Origin: Methyloceanibacter superfactus
Lineage (GTDB): Bacteria; Pseudomonadota; Alphaproteobacteria; Rhizobiales; Methyloligellaceae
NCBI RefSeq assembly: GCF_001723305.1
Contig: NZ_LPWF01000038.1
Location: 1 to 58,865 of the forward strand
Length of the DNA stretch: 58,865 nucleotides
Reading direction: 5' to 3'
In this document: piece after piece, positions 49,076 to 57,213 of the stretch
How the letters are laid out: each line of letters starts with the position of its first letter
How positions within the stretch are numbered: the first letter of the stretch is position 1
Translations under genes and position numbers: made by a program
The notes under the pieces: model-generated
The model's input: only the letters and a program-made list of their open reading frames with translations
Told to the model about the DNA's origin: nothing
Database searches by the model: none

Positions 49076-50195
49076 GCTATTTTCTTTCGAACTCAAAAGG
49101 CAGGACAAGGCGGCTCGCACCGGCGTCATCACCACGCCACGGGGGCAGATCCGGACGCCGGCCTTCATGCCGGTGGGCACCGGCGCCACGGTGAAGGCCA
49201 TGTTCCCGGAGGATGTGGCCGCCACCGGCGCCGACATCATTCTCGGCAACACCTATCATTTGATGCTGCGTCCCGGGGCAGAGCGTGTCGCCAAGCTCGG
49301 CGGGCTGCACAGATTTATGCATTGGGAGAAGCCGATCCTCACCGATAGCGGCGGCTATCAGGTGATGTCGCTCGCCAAGCTGCGCCGTATCACCGAGGAA
49401 GGGGTCACCTTCCAGTCCCATATCGACGGCGCCACCATCCATCTCACGCCGGAACGCGCCATCGAAGTGCAATGCCTGCTCGGCGCCGACATCCAGATGG
49501 TGCTCGACGAATGCACGCCGTTTCCGGCCACGCGCGAGGAGGCGAAGCGCTCGCTCGATCTGTCCATGCGCTGGGCCGAGCGGTCCAAGGCGGCGTTCGC
49601 AAGGCTGGGTGCGCCAGGTCAGGCCTTGTTCGGCATCGTCCAGGGCAGCACCTATCCGGACTTACGCGAGCAATCCGCCCGCGCGCTGATGGAGATCGGC
49701 TTTCCCGGTTATGCCGTCGGCGGCCTTGCCGTGGGCGAGGGGCAGCAATCCATGCTCGACATGGTCGAGGTGACGACGGCGGTTCTGCCCGAGGACCGGC
49801 CGCGCTACCTCATGGGCGTCGGCACGCCGGAGGATCTCTTGGGCGCCATTGCCCGCGGCATCGACATGTTCGACTGCGTGATGCCGACCCGGTCGGGACG
49901 CCACTGTCAGGCCTTTACATGGTCCGGGCGCCTCAATCTCCGCAACGCGCGCCATGCCGAGGACACGCGCCCGCTCGACGCCGAGAGCCAATGCCCCGCC
50001 GCGCAATATAGCCGCGCCTATCTGCATCATCTGGTGAAGTCCGGCGAGACGCTCGGCGCCATGCTGCTGAGCTACGCCAATGTGCAGTTCTACCAGGAGC
50101 TCATGGCGCGCTCCCGCGAGGCGATCGCCCAAGGCCGCTTCGCCGCCTTCGCCGAGGATGTGCTGCGCCGCTACCAGAGCGGCGGCGAGGACTGA
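49068..50195 (+). CDS. tgt: queuine/preQ1 tRNA-guanine transglycosylase
   Basis: Exchanges G34 for preQ1 in tRNA anticodons, supplying QueA. 375 residues from ATG 49068, overlapping the queA stop. Catalytic Asp residues are in [20 protein letters not shown] and [19 protein letters not shown]. The C-terminal zinc site (CxCxxC plus His in well-studied enzymes) is largely missing: the segment reads [20 protein letters not shown], and the later His position reads SYANVQFYQ. Only one cysteine remains. The rest is standard, so an active zinc-independent form is likely. Confidence 0.94.
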   Translation: MTELFSFELKRQDKAARTGVITTPRGQIRTPAFMPVGTGATVKAMFPEDVAATGADIILGNTYHLMLRPGAERVAKLGGLHRFMHWEKPILTDSGGYQVMSLAKLRRITEEGVTFQSHIDGATIHLTPERAIEVQCLLGADIQMVLDECTPFPATREEAKRSLDLSMRWAERSKAAFARLGAPGQALFGIVQGSTYPDLREQSARALMEIGFPGYAVGGLAVGEGQQSMLDMVEVTTAVLPEDRPRYLMGVGTPEDLLGAIARGIDMFDCVMPTRSGRHCQAFTWSGRLNLRNARHAEDTRPLDAESQCPAAQYSRAYLHHLVKSGETLGAMLLSYANVQFYQELMARSREAIAQGRFAAFAEDVLRRYQSGGED

Positions 50196-50199
50196 CCGC

Positions 50200-51150
50200 C
50201 TATTGCGGGTCGACCTCGGACGCGGGGCCCCCTTTGACCGCCAATCGGCGCTCGCGTGCAAACAGATAGAGCCCGGCCAGGATCACGATGGCGCCGCCGG
50301 CCAGCGTCCACCATGTGGGGACGTCGCCGAACACCAAGAAGCCGGCAAACGACATCCAGATGAGCCCGAGATAGATATAGGGCGCCAGCACGGGCGCCGG
50401 CGCATGCCGGTGCGCGAGGATCAGCAGCCAATGGCCGAGCCCGCCCCAAAAGCCGAGCGAGGCGAACAACAACCACAGGAACCAGCTGTCCGGTGACTCC
50501 CAGGCGGCGAGGCCGAAGGGCGTCATCACCAGCACGCCGACGAGCGGCGTATAGGTCTGCGTCACCGACGCCGGATCGAAAGGGGCGAGGTAGCGGGTGG
50601 CGATGTTGTACAGCGCGTAGCCGAACGTCGCCCCGAGGGTCAGCAGCATGGCCCAATGGATCGTGCCGATCCCCGGATGCATGACCACCAGCACGCCGAC
50701 AAAGCCGGCGATAATGGCCAGCACACGATGCCAGCCGACCCATTCGCCGAGCAGCGGTCCGGCCAAGGCCGCGACCAGGAGCGGCGTGAGGAAGAAGATG
50801 GTGATGTTCTGATCGAGCTGCAGATATTTGAGCGCGATGAAGTTGAGGCCCGTGGTCAGGATCATGAAGCAGGAGCGGACGATTTGGATGACCGGCTTTG
50901 CCGAGCGCAGCGATGGCCGCAGGGCCAACGGCCACAGCACCACCGCGCTGAAGACCACGTGGCCGGCAAAGCGGAGCCACACCACTTGCGCCACCGGCAC
51001 CGCATGCGCGGTGGTCAGATATTTCGCCGTGGCGTCGAGGCCGGCGAAGCACACCGTGGCGAGCGCCATCAGGCCGATCGCCACGAGTCTCTGGCGCGCA
51101 TCGAGGCGGCTGGCGTCGAGACGGTCGTCGGAGGCGGGGTGGGGAGTCAT
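50200..51150 (-). CDS. DMT superfamily permease (EamA type)
   Basis: 316-residue inner-membrane protein with ten helices in two EamA repeats. The first repeat runs GLMALATVCFAGLDATAKYL to FLTPLLVAALAGPLLGEWVG. The second runs LLTLGATFGYALYNIATRYL to FLVFGDVPTWWTLAGGAIVI. The conserved ends of each half, FLTPLL..GE and YLGLIW..FGD, are present. It is probably an exporter of metabolites or drugs with unknown substrate. It is convergent with tgt. Confidence 0.88.
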   Translation of the reverse strand: MTPHPASDDRLDASRLDARQRLVAIGLMALATVCFAGLDATAKYLTTAHAVPVAQVVWLRFAGHVVFSAVVLWPLALRPSLRSAKPVIQIVRSCFMILTTGLNFIALKYLQLDQNITIFFLTPLLVAALAGPLLGEWVGWHRVLAIIAGFVGVLVVMHPGIGTIHWAMLLTLGATFGYALYNIATRYLAPFDPASVTQTYTPLVGVLVMTPFGLAAWESPDSWFLWLLFASLGFWGGLGHWLLILAHRHAPAPVLAPYIYLGLIWMSFAGFLVFGDVPTWWTLAGGAIVILAGLYLFARERRLAVKGGPASEVDPQ

Positions 51151-51225
51151 TCGCCTATGTGCACCAATGTTTGCCTCGGCGCCATCCGCCGATAAAAGGA
51201 AGAGCCGCAGTTAGAGGAGAACAGC

Positions 51226-51633
51226 GTGGCTGACATTCGCGCCATGTGCGCCATTGGCCTTAGCGGGCAACTCGGCTTGAACGGCCGGCTTCCCTGGGAA
51301 GGGAACAAGGAGCGCGAGTTTGTCGCCGACGTCGCCCGATTCTTCGAGGTGACACGCGGTCACGTCATCATCGCCGGGCCGGCCACCATCGGCTCCATTC
51401 CGGCCTTCGCCTACGAGGACCGCACCATTTGCGAGATCCGCTCGACCCATCACCCGGAGGAGGTGTTGGGCTGGTTTCCGGACCGGGTGGTCTATGTGGG
51501 CGGCGGTCCGCCGGTCTGGGACGTTTACGCCCCCTATATCCGCCACTGGGACATCAACCGGCTCCCTTATGACGGGGAGGCCGATCGCTGGTTTGATCCG
51601 GCCTGGCTCGTGGCCTCCGAGAACGGCGGCTAA
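51226..51633 (+). CDS. dihydrofolate reductase-like protein
   Basis: 135-residue protein with a compact DHFR fold. The start GTG (MADIRAMCAIGLSGQLGLNG) follows GAGGAGAAC. Recognisable elements are GLNGRLPW, then EFVADVARFFEVTRGHVIIA (containing the Asp that matches E. coli Asp27), GPATIGSIPAF, and VVYVGGGPPVWDVYAPYIRH with the GGG cofactor loop. It is shorter than canonical DHFR (about 160) and lacks the usual RxK-type insert, so it may be a divergent folate or pterin reductase. I give no symbol. Confidence 0.75.
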   Translation: MADIRAMCAIGLSGQLGLNGRLPWEGNKEREFVADVARFFEVTRGHVIIAGPATIGSIPAFAYEDRTICEIRSTHHPEEVLGWFPDRVVYVGGGPPVWDVYAPYIRHWDINRLPYDGEADRWFDPAWLVASENGG

Positions 51634-51861
51634 GGCTCGCGTGCAAAAGCCTGCCCCTTGGCGGAAATACAAGGCGTGCGGGTAAACTTCACGCGAACAG
51701 TACCGGAATCGCCGCATTTCGCGTATATCGCACCTGCGAAAAGGTGTTTCGCCTTGAAACAGTGAAGGCTAACATTTGCGGAAAGCAGGGCCGGGGGCTG
51801 GGCACCGTCCGGATTGCCGCCGATAAAGCAAAATTTTCACTCAAACTTTTTAGAATGCCCT

Positions 51862-52172
51862 GTGCCGACGGCTCGTAAGGAGATCGCCATAGCTGCCGCC
51901 GAACAAGAGTTCACTGCGGAACAGGTCGGCTGGCGCTTTGCGCTTGGCACCGTGATCCTGGTCGGGGCCTATGCGCCTGGCCCCTCATTCCCTTCGTGGT
52001 GTCCGCCGATATCGATCCCGGCCTCAAGGCGGGGCTGTCGGGACTGTTGGGCGCGACGCCCTTTCTCTCGAAATTCATCGCCCTCGCCGTGATGGGGCGC
52101 CCTGCCTATTATTTCCTGAAGCGCACCGTCTACGACCGCATCCGCGGCAAGGTTCAGCGCGAAAGCGCCTGA
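51862..52172 (+). CDS. two-helix 'transporter suffix'-like membrane protein (one frameshift)
   Basis: About 103 residues. GTG at 51862 (VPTARKEIAIAAAEQEFTAE) is the likely start, but the upstream TTG at 51814 is possible. The frame is broken near 51972 (TATGCGCCTGGCCCC, one base missing) and resumes PLIPFVVSADIDPGLKAGLS. The pattern WRFALGTVILVGAYA, then WPLIPFVV, then ALAVMGRPAYYFLKRTVYDR resembles the small domain that follows some secondary transporters. No transporter gene is adjacent. Confidence 0.6.
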
Positions 52173-52306
52173 GGCACGCACTCGCGGCCGTCTCTCTCTC
52201 GCAAATTGGGCGCGGGTGCCACCGTGCCGCCTTAGTTCGTCATTTGAGCCCTACTTCGGAACCTCCTCCGATCGCTCGCGTTTTTGAGCGTGAAAGGAGC
52301 AACTCA

Positions 52307-52603
52307 ATGCTGAAATCTATTCTCGTTGCGGCAGGTCTTTCGCTCGCCGCTGTCTCCGTCGCCGGCGCGGTCACGCCGGTTGCCAAGCCTGGTGCAGCGA
52401 CGTCGGACCTGGTGCAGGTCAAGAAGCACTGGAAGGACGACGACTGGCGCTGGAAAAGGAAGAAGCACTGGCGCGGCGACAACCATTACGGCCATCATTA
52501 TCGCCATCATCCCCCGCGCGGCTGGAACCGCTACGACCGCAGGCCGTGGGGCTGGCAGAGGCGCGGCTGCGTCGTTGTCGGTCCGGTCTGGTACTGCCCG
52601 TAA
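52307..52603 (+). CDS. secreted His/Trp/Arg-rich small protein
   Basis: 98 residues, with AAAGGAGC before the ATG. The signal peptide (ILVAAGLSLAAVSVAGAV) is followed by a mature region exceptionally rich in His, Trp, Arg and Tyr (KKHWKDDDWRWKRKKHW, then YGHHYRHHPPRGWNRYDRRP), ending GPVWYCP. It may bind metal, nucleic acid or anionic polymers, which is inference. A good terminator follows. Confidence 0.7.
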   Translation: MLKSILVAAGLSLAAVSVAGAVTPVAKPGAATSDLVQVKKHWKDDDWRWKRKKHWRGDNHYGHHYRHHPPRGWNRYDRRPWGWQRRGCVVVGPVWYCP

Positions 52604-52632
52604 GACGGGCGCCAGAGTGATCTGACTAAATA

Positions 52633-52666
52633 GGGCTGGCGCCTCGAGCGCCGGCCCTTGTCGTTT
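52633..52666 (+). terminator. intrinsic terminator after the His/Trp-rich gene
   Basis: Ten-base stem GGGCTGGCGC / GCGCCGGCCC (one G-U pair) with loop CTCGA, followed by TTGTCGTTT. Confidence 0.8.
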
Positions 52667-52694
52667 CGGGGACATTTCGCTTCAGGAAGCGGAC

Positions 52695-52731
52695 AACGAA
52701 AAACCCCGGCCGGGTAAACCCGACCGGGGTT
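52695..52731 (-). terminator. intrinsic terminator for the minus-strand small lipoprotein
   Basis: ACCCCGGCCGGG pairs with CCCGACCGGGGT (52703-52714 and 52719-52730, one mismatch) around a TAAA loop. The adjoining + strand reads GAAAAA, giving a T-run at the end of a minus-strand transcript. It lies about 50 bp downstream of the small lipoprotein stop. Confidence 0.7.
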
Positions 52732-52778
52732 GGCATTTGCCGGAGAGATAGAACTTAAAGGGCTATCTCGTCGTCAAT

Positions 52779-52889
52779 CTAGCCGAGCTTGAGCGGCTCC
52801 ATAACGACGGCCTTCTCGTGGTGGCCGAAGCAGCCGCCAAGACCGATGGTTGCCGAGATAATGATGGCGCAAGCAATAAACAGACGCAT
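52779..52889 (-). CDS. 36-residue lipoprotein
   Basis: MRLFIACAIIISATIGLGGC is a signal sequence with lipobox LGGC (Cys at residue 20), followed by a 16-residue tail (FGHHEKAVVMEPLKLG). A GGGGGA site precedes the ATG, and a terminator hairpin follows the stop on the same strand. The combination of start, lipobox and terminator supports a real gene. The family is unknown. Confidence 0.55.
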   Translation of the reverse strand: MRLFIACAIIISATIGLGGCFGHHEKAVVMEPLKLG

Positions 52890-53114
52890 TGGTTGGTCCC
52901 CCGTTTCTTTCTGTCGATTCTGTCAAAGACTATATCGGCCTTTGCGGAGAAAAGCTGTGACTTCTAGGCCACGGTTTGACCCAAAAAAGAACAGGGGCTG
53001 AAGCGCCGTGCCCCCTGCCGAATCCCTGTTTTTGGCGCTTGAGAGCCCGAAGCGAGGCCGCCATGCCGGCGGGGGCGACCGTCGCTTGAAGAACGCAAAG
53101 ACGTTGAGTTTGAA

Positions 53115-53190
53115 TGGTGAGCCCGTCGGGATTCGAACCCGAGACCCTCTGATTAAAAGTCAGATGCTCTACCGGCTGAGCTACAGGCTC
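53115..53190 (-). tRNA. tRNA-Lys (anticodon TTT)
   Basis: 76 nt including an encoded CCA. On the minus strand it begins GAGCCTGTAGCTCAGCCGGT, with a D-arm, anticodon loop CTTTTAA (TTT), T-arm GGGTTCGAATCCC, and acceptor 3' strand CGGGCTC pairing with GAGCCTG (one G-T). All arms are intact. Confidence 0.97.
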
Positions 53191-53347
53191 TTGGGGCGAC
53201 CATATGGGCCGCTACGGCGGCAGGTCAACAACACAAGGGCGCTCGTGCCCGACTGTCGCGGCCCAGGGCGGCAAATCCCCATCGCGATTCCCGACCGCTT
53301 TCAGTAAGGTCGCGCCCGATCCGGGGAACGGGACGGGGGGATCATCC

Positions 53348-53635
53348 ATGGCCGGCAAAGACACGAAGCGGGGGCTGGTGCGCCATTGGCCGCGCTTTCT
53401 GCTCATCATTCCCTTCCTGCTCGTCGTTTGGGTGCCGTTCTACAATCGCATCCACCCGACGCTCGGCGACATTCCCTTCTTCTATTGGTACCAGCTCGCC
53501 GCGATTCTGATCGGCGCCGGCGTGGCGATCACCGTCTACCTGCTGGAAGAGTGGATCACGCCGACGACTGAGCAAGGTTCCTCGGACCCCGATGACGGAA
53601 TCGATGCGTCGGGCACGCCGGGAGACATCCTTTGA
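53348..53635 (+). CDS. DUF3311 small membrane subunit
   Basis: 95 residues with two membrane helices (FLLIIPFLLVVWVPFYNRIH and YWYQLAAILIGAGVAITVYL), starting MAGKDTKRGLVRHWPRF. DUF3311 proteins are typically encoded directly before sodium:solute symporters and are thought to be small partner subunits. The stop overlaps the symporter's TTG start (TTGA), so translation is coupled. Confidence 0.87.
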   Translation: MAGKDTKRGLVRHWPRFLLIIPFLLVVWVPFYNRIHPTLGDIPFFYWYQLAAILIGAGVAITVYLLEEWITPTTEQGSSDPDDGIDASGTPGDIL

Positions 53636-55155
53636 CCTTCAATCTCACGGCCGCCGGCGTCTTCGTGGCGCTGTTCGGTCTCGTTACCTGGCTCGGCTTC
53701 GTCGCCGCGCGCTGGCGGAAGGCCGACCTCAACCAACTCCACGAATGGGGCCTCGGCGGTCGCCGCTTCGGCACGGTGGTGACCTGGTTCTTGCTCGGCG
53801 GCGATCTCTACACGGCTTACACCTTCATCGCCGTACCGGCGCTGGTCTATGGGGCCGGCGCCATGGGCTTCTTCGCCGTGCCCTATACGATTCTGATCTA
53901 TCCCATCCTGTTTCTGATCTTTCCGCGGCTGTGGAAGATCGCCCATGAGAAGGGCCATGTGACCGCCGCCGATTACGTGCGCGACCGGTTCGACAGCCGG
54001 TATCTCGCGCTCGCCGTGGCGCTGACCGGCATTCTGGCGACCATGCCGTATATCGCGCTCCAGCTCGTCGGCATGGAAGTGGTCATCGGCGCGCTCGGGT
54101 TCCCGGCCGGCGGCTTCACCGGGCATATCCCGCTCATCATCGCTTTCATTATCCTGGCTGCCTTCACCTACACGAGCGGCTTGCGGGCACCGGCGCTAAT
54201 CGCCGTGGTGAAAGACATGCTCATCTTCGTCACCATCTTCGCCGCCATCGTCATCATTCCGGCGAAGCTCGGCGGCTACAGCGCGATCTTCGCCAGCGTG
54301 CCGCAGGAGAAGCTGCTCCTCGCGCCACCGTCTGGCGGGAGCCTCGGCAGTTACAGCGCTTATATTACGCTGGCGCTCGGCTCAGCCCTCGCGCTGTTCC
54401 TCTATCCGCACTCGATGACCGGCATCTTGAGCGCGTCCAGCGGCAAGGTGATCCGGCGCAATGCCGCGGCACTGTCGGCCTATTCCTTCGTGCTCGGGCT
54501 GATCGCGCTGCTCGGCTACATGGCCATCGCCGCCGGCGTCGATAAGAACCCGCTTTACGCGGCCGGCTTCGCCCAGCATGGCGCCAACTTCGCCGTGCCG
54601 GCGCTGTTCTTGGATTCGTTTTCCTCGTGGTTCGTGGGCGTGGCCTTCGCGGCGATCGCCATCGGCGCGCTGGTGCCGGCGGCGATCATGTCGATCGCCT
54701 GCGCCAATCTCTTCACGCGCAATCTTTACAAAGAATTTTGGAAGCCGGACTGCACCGACGCCGAAGAGGCGCGCATGGCGAAGATCGTGTCGCTCGTCGT
54801 CAAGGTCGGCGCGGTGGTGTTCATTCTCGCGATCCCGCAAGCTTACGCCATTCAGCTGCAATTGCTCGGCGGCATCTGGATCATCCAGCTCTTGCCGCCG
54901 ATCCTGCTCGGCCTGTTCACGCGGTCCTTCAACGCCCATGCGCTGCTGTTGGGCTGGGCCGCAGGCACCGCCATCGGCACCTATATGGCGGCGTCACGCG
55001 GCTTCGTGTCCTCGGTCTATCCGCTCGAGATCTTCGGGGTCACGGTGCCGGGCTATGCCGCGCTTTATTCCGTTCTGGTGAACTTCCTGGTGGCTGCGGC
55101 GTTGAGCCCGGTGATCAACCGCCTATCGCGGCGCGGGGTGCCGCCGCTGCGCTAA
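53632..55155 (+). CDS. sodium:solute symporter, MctP-like monocarboxylate permease
   Basis: 507-residue inner-membrane protein of the SSS family with about 13 helices, starting at TTG 53632. SSS features: EWGLGGRRFGTVVTWFLLGG in the first loop, DYVRDRFDSRYLALAVALTG, GSALALFLYPHSMTGILSAS, and VPAAIMSIACANLFTRNLYK. The closest type is the MctP monocarboxylate (lactate, pyruvate, alanine) permease of rhizobia, which also pairs with a DUF3311 gene. The substrate is inferred. Confidence 0.88.
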   Translation: MTFNLTAAGVFVALFGLVTWLGFVAARWRKADLNQLHEWGLGGRRFGTVVTWFLLGGDLYTAYTFIAVPALVYGAGAMGFFAVPYTILIYPILFLIFPRLWKIAHEKGHVTAADYVRDRFDSRYLALAVALTGILATMPYIALQLVGMEVVIGALGFPAGGFTGHIPLIIAFIILAAFTYTSGLRAPALIAVVKDMLIFVTIFAAIVIIPAKLGGYSAIFASVPQEKLLLAPPSGGSLGSYSAYITLALGSALALFLYPHSMTGILSASSGKVIRRNAAALSAYSFVLGLIALLGYMAIAAGVDKNPLYAAGFAQHGANFAVPALFLDSFSSWFVGVAFAAIAIGALVPAAIMSIACANLFTRNLYKEFWKPDCTDAEEARMAKIVSLVVKVGAVVFILAIPQAYAIQLQLLGGIWIIQLLPPILLGLFTRSFNAHALLLGWAAGTAIGTYMAASRGFVSSVYPLEIFGVTVPGYAALYSVLVNFLVAAALSPVINRLSRRGVPPLR

Positions 55156-55258
55156 CCTGGGATCAGCCGACTTGCTTGATCATCTCGACCGCACGGCGAT
55201 TCACCGATAAGTTGTTCATATCGCGCCGATCTCCACGCGCGAGAGGGAGGGACCCAAC

Positions 55259-55663
55259 ATGGCTAGTCATAACCAGGGAAGCCGGACATTTCTCGCCATT
55301 GTCCTTGGCGGCATTGTGATCGCTTTCGTGATCGCGGCCTACATTATGCACGGCGGCAGCGAAAGTGAGACGAGCGTCGAGATGGGCGAACCACCGGCCG
55401 CGACGCCGGCTGCCGAGCAGCCGGAAGCTGCGGCGCCAGAGGCCGAGGCGCCCGTACAGGCGGACGCGCCGCCCGAGGAGATGCCGACGCAAGACGTCAC
55501 GCCGCCCGACGAGATGTCGGACGAACCCATGCCGGGAGACGCCATGATGGACGACACGGCGCCACCGGACGAGACGACCGACGAGGCGCCCGACGAGATC
55601 ATGCCGGACGACAATCCGGAAGAGTCGGTGCCAGAGGAGCCGGCTCCCGCGCCGAACCCGTAG
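55259..55663 (+). CDS. acidic Pro-rich anchored protein
   Basis: 134 residues. One N-terminal membrane helix (TFLAIVLGGIVIAFVIAAYI) is followed by about 95 residues made almost entirely of Pro, Glu, Asp, Ala and Met (PPEEMPTQDVTPPDEMSDEP, then GDAMMDDTAPPDETTDEAPD). GAGAGGGAGG precedes the ATG. The low-complexity tail is predicted to be disordered and periplasmic. No function is known. Confidence 0.7.
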   Translation: MASHNQGSRTFLAIVLGGIVIAFVIAAYIMHGGSESETSVEMGEPPAATPAAEQPEAAAPEAEAPVQADAPPEEMPTQDVTPPDEMSDEPMPGDAMMDDTAPPDETTDEAPDEIMPDDNPEESVPEEPAPAPNP

Positions 55664-55798
55664 GCGCCAAGATTGAGACGGGGCGGCCCGGCCTCGACCG
55701 AGAACAGGGCCGCCTCGATTTGCCTTGGAGTGAAGAGAGAGCGGGCGCGCCGGCCGGTGAACCTGGCCAAACGGTAAGCATTGGCGGGTGCGTTTGGA

Positions 55799-55935
55799 CA
55801 AAAAAGAAGAGCCCCGGCGCGGGGAGTGCCAGGGCTCGTACGCAATACACAGAACGCACTACCTACCCAGACCGAACATAACTGGGCATAGGAAGAATGC
55901 CTGGGGCCTATGGCAGTTCTGTGACGATTCCTTGT
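55799..55935 (-). ncRNA. candidate structured small RNA with intrinsic terminator
   Basis: Read on the minus strand, an 8-bp perfect closing stem (CACAGAAC / GTTCTGTG; 55916-55923 and 55848-55855) encloses two hairpins. One is formed by CATAGG and CCTATG (55907-55912, 55887-55892). The other is CCCAG / CTGGG (55882-55886, 55866-55870). A terminator hairpin GAGCCCTGGC / GCCGGGGCTC (55837-55828, 55818-55809) and a T-run follow. No open frame of note uses this DNA. It does not match tRNA, tmRNA, RNase P or SRP RNA as I know them. The 5' end is uncertain. The rest of 55664-56130 holds no other supported feature. Confidence 0.5.
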
Positions 55936-56130
55936 CAGTATCTTTAATAGCAACAAGGATTTGCGGGCCCGTTCTCACCCTCTTGGCGAAAAATGGCGGT
56001 GTAGCGGGACGGCGTCTTGCGGAAGGCCGCGGCGCGGATTGTCCTGGGGCTTGCCATGAGCCAGGAGCCTTGTGCGCCCGCGTGCCCCATGCACAATGCT
56101 CGAGAGTTTCGTACGGCGTGAGGATTTGAG

Positions 56131-57132
56131 ATGCGGTGGCGCGGCCAAAGAGAAAGCCAGAATGTCGAGGACCGGCGCGGTCAGCGCCGGGGTTTCGGGT
56201 TCCCGTTCCCGGGCGGCGGAGGCGGCATGCGCTTTCCGAGCGGCGGCGGGTCCTCGGGCCGGGGTGGCGGTATCGGCATTGTCGGCCTGCTGATCATCCT
56301 CGGCCTCATGCTGTTCTTCGGTCTCGATCCCTCCGTGCTCATGCAAGGCGGTCAACCGAGCGGTGGCAGCGGTGGCGCTGGCTTCCCCGACATTCGCTTG
56401 CCGCAGCAACGGCCCGATACGACCAACGTTCCGCGCCCGTGCCGGACGGGCGGGGCGCCGACCTACAGCGGCCCGGCAACGGCGAGCGCTGACGAGCTCA
56501 AGAGCTTTGTCTCGGTCGTGCTCGCCACCACCGAGGACGCCTGGACACAAACTTTCCGGCGCTACGGTCAGCGCTATCGCGAGCCGACCCTCGTCTTGTT
56601 CGACGGCTATGTGCGCTCGGCTTGCGGCACGGGCATGTCGGCCATGGGGCCGTTCTACTGTCCCGGCGATGAGAAGGTCTATATCGACCTCGATTTCTAT
56701 CGGGAGCTGAGAAATCGCTTCCGCGCGCCGGGCGACTTCGCGCAAGCCTATGTCGTGGCGCATGAGGTCGGCCATCACGTGCAGAAGCTGCTCGGCATCG
56801 CCGACAAGGTTGAAGCCCTGCGTCGCCAAGTGAGCACCAAGCAGGCCAACGCCATTCAGGTCCGCATGGAATTGCAGGCCGATTGCTTCGCCGGTGTGTG
56901 GGCGCATCAGATGCAGGCCGACAAGGGACTCATCGAGCCTGGCGATATCGACGAGGCGTTGGGTGCGGCGAGCGCCATCGGTGACGATCGCATCCAGAAG
57001 CAGACGCAAGGTTATGTGGTGCCGGACTCCTTCACCCACGGCTCCTCGACCCAGCGTGTCCGCTGGTTCCGCCGCGGCTACGAGGACGGCAATCTCCAGG
57101 CCTGCGACACCTTCAACACGGACAAACTCTGA
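56131..57132 (+). CDS. YpfJ-type neutral zinc metallopeptidase
   Basis: 333 residues. A Gly-rich cytosolic N-terminus (GFPFPGGGGG, FPSGGGSSGRGGG) is followed by one membrane helix (IVGLLIILGLMLFFGLDPSV). A periplasmic peptidase domain comes next: TLVLFDGYVRSACGTGMSAM, then FYCPGDEKVYIDLDFYREL, the zinc motif VAHEVGHHVQKLLG, and ELQADCFAGVWAHQ with the third ligand. This is the KPN_02809/YpfJ family, length normal. The substrate is unknown. Confidence 0.92.
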   Translation: MRWRGQRESQNVEDRRGQRRGFGFPFPGGGGGMRFPSGGGSSGRGGGIGIVGLLIILGLMLFFGLDPSVLMQGGQPSGGSGGAGFPDIRLPQQRPDTTNVPRPCRTGGAPTYSGPATASADELKSFVSVVLATTEDAWTQTFRRYGQRYREPTLVLFDGYVRSACGTGMSAMGPFYCPGDEKVYIDLDFYRELRNRFRAPGDFAQAYVVAHEVGHHVQKLLGIADKVEALRRQVSTKQANAIQVRMELQADCFAGVWAHQMQADKGLIEPGDIDEALGAASAIGDDRIQKQTQGYVVPDSFTHGSSTQRVRWFRRGYEDGNLQACDTFNTDKL

Positions 57133-57213
57133 CATCCTCGACGCGGACAGACGGTTTGCAATTAATGCGCCGTCACCAATTCGCGCGTATCCTGTGTACA
57201 CACGAGGATTCGA

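Noticed and set aside
51634..51861. Possible small gene or RNA between the DHFR-like gene and the two-helix membrane gene
   Set aside because: Only weak inverted repeats were found, with no terminator run or start with a ribosome-binding site.
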